Positions 55,971-64,000 of a DNA stretch of 64,000 bases are shown piece after piece. Source of the DNA: Chlamydomonas reinhardtii (Eukaryota > Chlorophyta > Chlorophyceae > Chlamydomonadales > Chlamydomonadaceae); assembly GCF_000002595.2 (NCBI RefSeq), contig NC_057009.1, positions 4,915,283 through 4,979,282 on the forward strand. The letters run 5' to 3'. The notes below the pieces were generated by a model. It was not told the origin of the DNA and did not search any database. It saw only the letters and a list, made by a program, of their open reading frames with translations. The first letter of the stretch is position 1, and each line of letters starts with the position of its first letter. A program made the position numbers and the translations under genes.

Positions 55971-57215
55971 GGACATAGGTGCTGGGCAATGAGGCAAGGA
56001 GAGAACTGCTTTCGAGCTGGGCTGTGTTGGCACGTCTGCCGCGCTGTGTCGCGGCAGCAAGCAGGGGTGGTATTCAGACCGCAATCAGCAGCAGCAGGGG
56101 GTCGGGTGATGATGTAGGGCGTAGTATATGGAGGTGGCATCCTGTATGTTTATCTGGGCGCTTTATTGCGCAAAGCCAATTGAGTCGTCGAGCAGGCTCG
56201 ATTTTATGGTGTGAGAGCCGCCTCACTCCCGTTAGCGCACGTGTTTGAGTGCTGTGCCGCAGTAGGGTGCTACGCCATGAACGTTTCATTTCATACACGC
56301 GCGGTGTCAACTGTGTTTGGACCTTGCTATTTGCTGTGGAAGGACCATGCTGGGCACCACTGCTCACTCTTTTAGGCACCCGGCAGCAGACGCAGTGCCG
56401 CCGGCGCGAAATGGTGGCTGGTTCGCTGTGGGAAAGCCGGAAAGGTGTCGAAATGGACGCGACCGTAGCCGTGGGTTGGGCCTGGCCTGAGCCCCTGAGG
56501 AGGTGGCAGCCGTCGCGCTCTGTGGGGTGGCCGGGTCGCGACTAAGATGGATTGGAAACAATCCTCCTGCCCACCTCCAGCAACGGCCGGTCAATCGGTC
56601 CGATTGGTGCTATGCATAGGAGCACAGGCCCTGGATCAGCTGGCTGTGATTAGGGCGTGACGATGGCAATGCTGTACGCATGTGAACTTTGAAGGATAGA
56701 TTCAGTACCAGTTACAAGGGGAGCAGGGCTGTCCCCATTGCCCCAATGCAGCACGTACCACACGTATGTTTAGTCCGTGCTGGGAGTCTTGGGGCCTCCT
56801 GGGCTAACGGAACCTGCACATGTTCTTGAACCAAGCTCCATCAGACACACTACTACAGACATCAAGTAATGTACCCAACCGCCCACGCGTTCTCGCCTCC
56901 CCTGGTTCCGGCGGTCATCAGTTGATAAGAGCTAGGCAACCCGCCACGAAGCGGGCATAACACCATGCGTCAAAATTGCGGGGCTTGCATTACTTGCCAT
57001 ATCGCCAAGGGTGTTCATTGCGCTCGTGTATGCTTGCTTCCCTTCTCCACTCATGTCACACCATGCATCTTACTCTTCACCGACAAGCACAAAATGCCCG
57101 ATTAAAACTGCTCAGCCGCACCGCACCGCACACTGGTACAAGGTCATAACGCAACCACGCGCGCGCCCGTCCTCTAGCACCCGTGTCTAGCACCCTGGAC
57201 AACCCGATCACTCAA
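55971..57215. other. Convergent 3' UTR/intergenic region
   Basis: 1.2 kb between the small gene (+) and the Rossmann-fold gene (-). No coding sequence or repeat was recognised. A minus-strand TGTAA at 56712-56716 might end the Rossmann-fold transcript. Confidence 0.5.
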
Positions 57216-59845
<2,630 letters not shown>

Positions 59846-60257
59846 TCTTACGGAAGTATAGTATTTAGCGAGCTCTATCTGAGCGACTGAACTTGTCCTG
59901 TGCATGGCTTGCATTCCGCATTGGCATTGGCACGCTTTACGTGTTGTGGTCCTCCTGGCTATAGTCGCAATCTTTGAGATACAGTACCTGAAGCTACGTA
60001 GTGCTTTTTGGATAACCCAACGTTTGCCATACAGCGACTGCTTTGACCGCAATACACACTCAGTTGACTGTCCCCCAGAACGTGCATTCCTTTTCCGGTG
60101 CTCTAAAACCTATCAAACCTGCACTTATCATGACAGTGGCACTCTTATAACCGGAAGGAGGCCGTTCTGGCGTGAAGGAAATGGGCGACATATGCGAGAC
60201 TGTGAGCTATGTTGCGTTGCAGCCTGCAAGCTTGCAGTTGCTCATGTCAGGATAGCT
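59846..60257. promoter_or_regulatory. Divergent promoter region (Rossmann-fold protein / VFL3)
   Basis: 412 bases must contain both promoters. A plus-strand reading frame from 59904 is open into the VFL3 start in the same frame, but it lacks resemblance to CCDC61 proteins and is probably leader sequence. Confidence 0.55.
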
Positions 60258-62939
60258 ATGGAACTACAGGTTGAGGCAACATTCCACGGTGTAGCCTACC
60301 TGCTCACCGTCTCGACGATTGAGGGCGAGACGCTATGCGTGGAGGTGGAGCAGAAGTCCGATTGTTCCCGATGGCGTGGGGACTTCACGTCGCGATGTGA
60401 GGGGGGGCCCGAGGGCGCAAAGTTGCTGCACATGTTTACCCATTTCACCGCGCCCCGGTTGCAAACGAGCTTGCCACCCTCAAAACCTGTCCCACTGCAA
60501 TCTTTATGACCCCAGACATCGAGGACATCACAGCAAAGACTGGCAACTTCAAGAAGTTCCCCGTGTTCGTCAAGATGTTGCTCTCGGCCCTTAAGCAGGC
60601 GTCTGATAGCGTGTTTGTGGACCTGCTGACCTACCAGGACCTGGAGGTTCTGAAGAGTCGCAAAGCGGGGGGCCAGGCTCCCCCGCCACGCACCCAGCCC
60701 CCCAACAACAAGCGCTACCTCATTATGACCTATGCCGCTGAGTTCGACCGCGTGCACTACCCGCTACCGCTGCTGTTCGAGGAGAACCCGGACCCGCAGC
60801 ATCTGAAGCGGATCATCAGCCAGCTCCGGTCGGAGGTGGAGGGGCTGCAGGTGGAGGCGGGCAATAGGCGTGGCGGTGAGGTATCAGCGGAGCTGCGGCG
60901 GCTGCGGGAGGAGAACGCGGCGCTGCAGCGGCAGTTGAAGCAGATGGAGCGGAGCGGCAGTGGGGTGGGCGCTGGCGCTGAGTCCAGTGAAGCGCGGGAG
61001 CTGGCGCGGGAGCTGCGCACGGTGCGTACGTGCCCGAACATCGGGGCTTTGGATACCGCTCGAACATTGTGCCAGAGGTGTTGCTAGTGTTGCAAGGGCA
61101 GCGGGCATTGACGCTGGGTGCCTGGGGCTTGCTTGCAGGTGCGCAAGGAGCGGGATCTGTTGCAGGCCCGCGTGGAAGCAGCTGAGGCGGAGCTGGAGCG
61201 GGAGCGGGGCTTGCACAGACGGGAGCTCCGGCGAAGAGCCAAGGAGCAGCAGGAGGTGCACAGGGCTGGCGGACCTGCTTGATGCTGTTCGCGATATGTG
61301 TGGGCAAAAGTGGCTATGTGCGTTCGGGGGTCGGCCTAGACCAGTAAGACAAATGCATGTGTCTTTCTTGTAGCTTGTGGACGAGCTGGGTCGCTGCAAG
61401 GAGCAAATCCGGGAGCTCAAGATGCGGATACGGCAGCTGACGGAGGACTTAGAGGCGCGCGACCGCCGCATGAACTCCACAGACCGGATACGGTGAGCAG
61501 CTTGGCCAGGTCCTGCTTGGCGCTGTGTGAGAGGAGCCCCTTCACTGGACTTTCATGCACATGGTGATGCTGGGCTGCCCTGCCTGCTCGTGCAGGTCCG
61601 TGTACGCGCGCGGCTCCAACGATGGATCTACCAGCGGCGTGGCTCCTCGGCGGCCAAGCTCAGGCGGACGCGGGTACGGCATGGCTACGGTTCAGGGTTT
61701 TACACTTTGCAGACACTGTGCACGCTTACATTTGTTTGCTCACTCTTGACCTTCAGGCCGAGTTCCAACTATATGGCGCCAACACGGGGAGCGGACAGCC
61801 GCAGCAACAGCCGGGGGCGGGGCACGTCTAGCGCAGAGCGGTCCCGGCCCAACTCGGCGCCGATCGGGGGACCACGGCCGCGCTTTGACCCCACGGAGTA
61901 CGTGCGTCAGCGGAAGGAGCGCGAGTCGGCGGCAGTCGGGGGCCGGCGCAGCAATGCGCCCACGCCGCCGCGGTCAGCGGGGACGTCCCGTGCCTCTTCC
62001 GTTGTCGGTAAGCTTGTAGCCATGTCCACACATCGTATTCGCTGGACCAGCATTGGGATGTCTTGCAAGCGGTCGCCGCGCTGATGGCGGCTTGCTGCTT
62101 GCTGCTCCCCTTGCTCAGCCGGTTCCTCTTCCGTATGACGTCTATGTCGGAAAAATTGGGCTAACAATGTCGACCTGTTTGACAGGGAGTCGGCCAGCGA
62201 GCGCCGAGCGGCTTCCGCCGATCCGGACGGCGTCACCGACCAACAGCCGCCCATCTAGCACGGAGCGCTACCGGCCAGGGAGCGGCGGGCCGCCAGGGCG
62301 CACCAGCGCAGGCGGCTCCCGCGGCGCGGCGGACCGGGCAGGGGCGCGGGGACCTGATCCGTACGCACCGCGGTCACGCGGCGCGTCGCCTTCTGGGCGG
62401 GCCACGGCGTGGGGCGAGCCAGGGGCAAGTGGAGGCGGCGCCGGCGGCTGGTCAAAGTTCCCGGGTGGTGGTGGCGGCGGCGTGGGCGGCAGCGGTCAGC
62501 GCATCTCCAGCAACTCGCCACGGTCCATGTCGCCAGCCCGGGCGCTGGCGGAGGTGAAGCAGAAGCTCAGCACCTTCGTGGCGGGGCGAGGCGGCAGCCT
62601 TCAAGGAGGTGCGTGCATGCCTATACATTTCCAACTTGTCACCAGCGCATTGCCACGGCTGGTGCAGGCATGGAATGTTAGCACCCATGCGGCCAGGCCC
62701 GGTCTTGTTTAGTGCCGGGGATAGTGCTCGCCTGACCAGGGCCGCGCGATCTTTCCTCTTGCCCCGCAGATGACGCCAGCAGCGCGCATGGCGAGCACAT
62801 GAGTCAGTCCTCCAAATCGCAAGTGTTTGAAGATGCCACCGCAGAGATTGCGGACATTGACTCGCGCTTGCATGCGCTGCAGAACTTCCTGCGCATGGCT
62901 AAGACCTCGTCCACTAGCACCAGCACGACACAGGCGTGA
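60258..62939 (+). CDS. VFL3: VFL3 / CCDC61, basal-body assembly protein
   Basis: CCDC61 orthologue needed for correct basal-body number and fibre attachment in Chlamydomonas. Exons 60258-60396, 60516-61021, 61139-61255, 61374-61492, 61596-61673, 61757-62007, 62186-62608 and 62770-62939 agree in phase and give 600 residues. Residues 1 to about 145 form the XRCC4-like head: SRWRGDFTSRYIEDITAKTG, VFVDLLTYQDLEVLKSRK, KRYLIMTYAAEFDRVHYPLP, each close to human CCDC61. A coiled coil follows (AELRRLREENAALQRQLKQM to CKEQIRELKMRIRQLTEDLE), then an Arg/Ser/Gly/Pro-rich disordered basic region likely to bind microtubules. The conserved end is EIADIDSRLHALQNFLRM. The start at 60258 matches the beginning of the head domain. 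Confidence 0.95.
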
Positions 62940-63630
62940 TGCATGCATGTAGCGGGAGTGGGTGATACAACCGTTAGGACACGGCACGTGTGTGTGAAGC
63001 GCCCCCTGGTTTAGTTTGGTGCTGACGTGCAGCAGCCGTATGCTGGGTGTGGTAGGGTCAGGTGTGATGGCCACCTCGGGCAAGTTGCTGTACGTAGAGT
63101 GAGCTAGCGAGTGACCCGATGACATCGCACTGAGCTTCCTGACGCAGCTAGGCCCTTGTAGACACGTCGTACGGTAGTAACGCCAGTCATTGACCGGGAG
63201 ACGTGCTGACTAACCGGCAAAACGCAGTGCTCTCAGCCTCATCGTAGATATCAACAGCTTGCGGAGGAGCAATGCATCATGTATGTGCGTGCAGTCTACA
63301 TGGTGCTCAAGTTGCCGTGAAACTCAAGCAAGTCTGGCACCGTGCATCTGTGCTTCATCCTCGCCATCGCACAATAATAAAGCTGTAACGGTGCCATAAG
63401 GCATGGCGTACCGTTGCTCCGTAGTACCAGTAAGCGAAGTGCTTTCGAAATGCGAACGCGAATGTGCGCAACACCAAGAGACGTTGTAGTCGCTAGCACG
63501 CATAGAAGGCCGGTTAGCAAGACGCAGGGACAGCAGTACTGCCCGCACATCTAGGCAGAGCCCCGTGTCATGCCCTCCACCAATCGCCACAGATACGCTT
63601 ACTAGTTACTATCAGGGGTTCTCCTGCTTA
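62940..63630. other. VFL3 3' UTR and intergenic
   Basis: Probable 3' UTR to about 63400, marked by TGTAA at 63384-63388. Nothing recognisable follows until the minus-strand ORF at 63631. Confidence 0.6.
63384..63388 (+). terminator. Candidate TGTAA poly(A) signal of VFL3
   Basis: TGTAA within AAAGCTGTAACGG, about 445 bases after the stop codon at 62939, a usual 3' UTR length for this kind of alga. Confidence 0.55.
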
Positions 63631-63985
63631 CTATGACATTTGGGCCTTTGGGCACCGAGGATATAAGCCCAAACCTCCCATGAACTTGTGGGTGCATAGC
63701 CTTGACAAGTGTTGCCCGGTCACGGGAGAAGAGCTGAGCCCCTCCGTCCACAGTCTGAGGCCGAACAACCTCATCGCCCGGACATAGCCGGGGTCGGTTT
63801 CCACAGGCAGATAGCCAAACCAGGTGCCCAGCAATCGCGATGCCACAGCAGAGCCAACCGCAGCCAGACGCAGCACAGTTGTCAACAGCCGCACAGGCCT
63901 GAGCCGCACTACCGTACTTGTCATACCGCTACGCACGCCCTGCCAGCCCCACCGTGGACCGCTACCTAGACACCAGCCGGCTCCT
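63631..63985 (-). CDS. Possible terminal exon of an unrecognised gene
   Basis: An open frame of about 117 codons, without an upstream ATG that must be the start, runs from near the right edge to a stop at 63631. It reads LLGTWFGYLPVETDPGYVRA, then FGLRLWTEGL, then FMGGLGLYPRCPKAQMS. Composition is protein-like, but no family was recognised and codon choice is not decisive. It may be the end of a gene lying to the right. Confidence 0.25.
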
Positions 63986-64000
63986 CAGCCTGCGCGCTTG

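Overview
The window looks like nuclear DNA of a volvocine green alga, Chlamydomonas or a close relative. Evidence: high GC; many short GT-AG introns; divergent/convergent gene packing; a VFL3/CCDC61 basal-body gene; a plastid ORANGE protein with a transit peptide; proline-rich SPPSP linkers of the hydroxyproline-rich wall type; and TGTAA-type polyadenylation signals downstream of some genes. All gene models below were made by reading exons by eye and checking splice phase. Most starts and stops are well supported, but a few first exons are not resolved.

Layout, left to right: serine carboxypeptidase (+, 5' end outside the window); divergent protein-kinase-like protein (-); about 2.7 kb with no convincing gene; terminal nucleotidyltransferase (-), head-to-head with ORANGE (+); membrane protein with a C-terminal J-domain (-), head-to-head with a 1607-residue poly-Q/coiled-coil protein (+); organelle-targeted helical-repeat (FASTK/OPR-like) protein (-), head-to-head with a very large cell-surface gene (+, 32790-51047); type I methionine aminopeptidase (-), head-to-head with a small membrane protein (+); plastid NAD(P)-binding Rossmann protein (-), head-to-head with VFL3/CCDC61 (+); and a possible gene entering from the right edge (-).

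The centrepiece is 32790-51047. One signal peptide, three tandem copies of an approximately 5.94-kb, 16-exon genomic module (about 1256 residues each) and one C-terminal membrane span form a single predicted protein of about 3915 residues. Each module carries a G8 domain, a parallel beta-helix with the HFHM, IHGTH and EDG motifs of the animal CEMIP/TMEM2/fibrocystin-L family, and cysteine cassettes ending C-x-x-T-C-G-x-C. Modules 1 and 2 end in a long PPSP linker, and the last linker is cut short before the membrane anchor. The exon holding the linker reads straight through into the next G8 domain, so these are not three separate genes. Introns are nearly as conserved as exons, and the mosaic of small differences points to recent duplication plus sequence homogenisation.

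The genes do not form one pathway. They cover proteolysis and protein maturation (carboxypeptidase, methionine aminopeptidase), RNA tailing, plastid chaperoning, organelle RNA biology, basal-body assembly and the cell surface.
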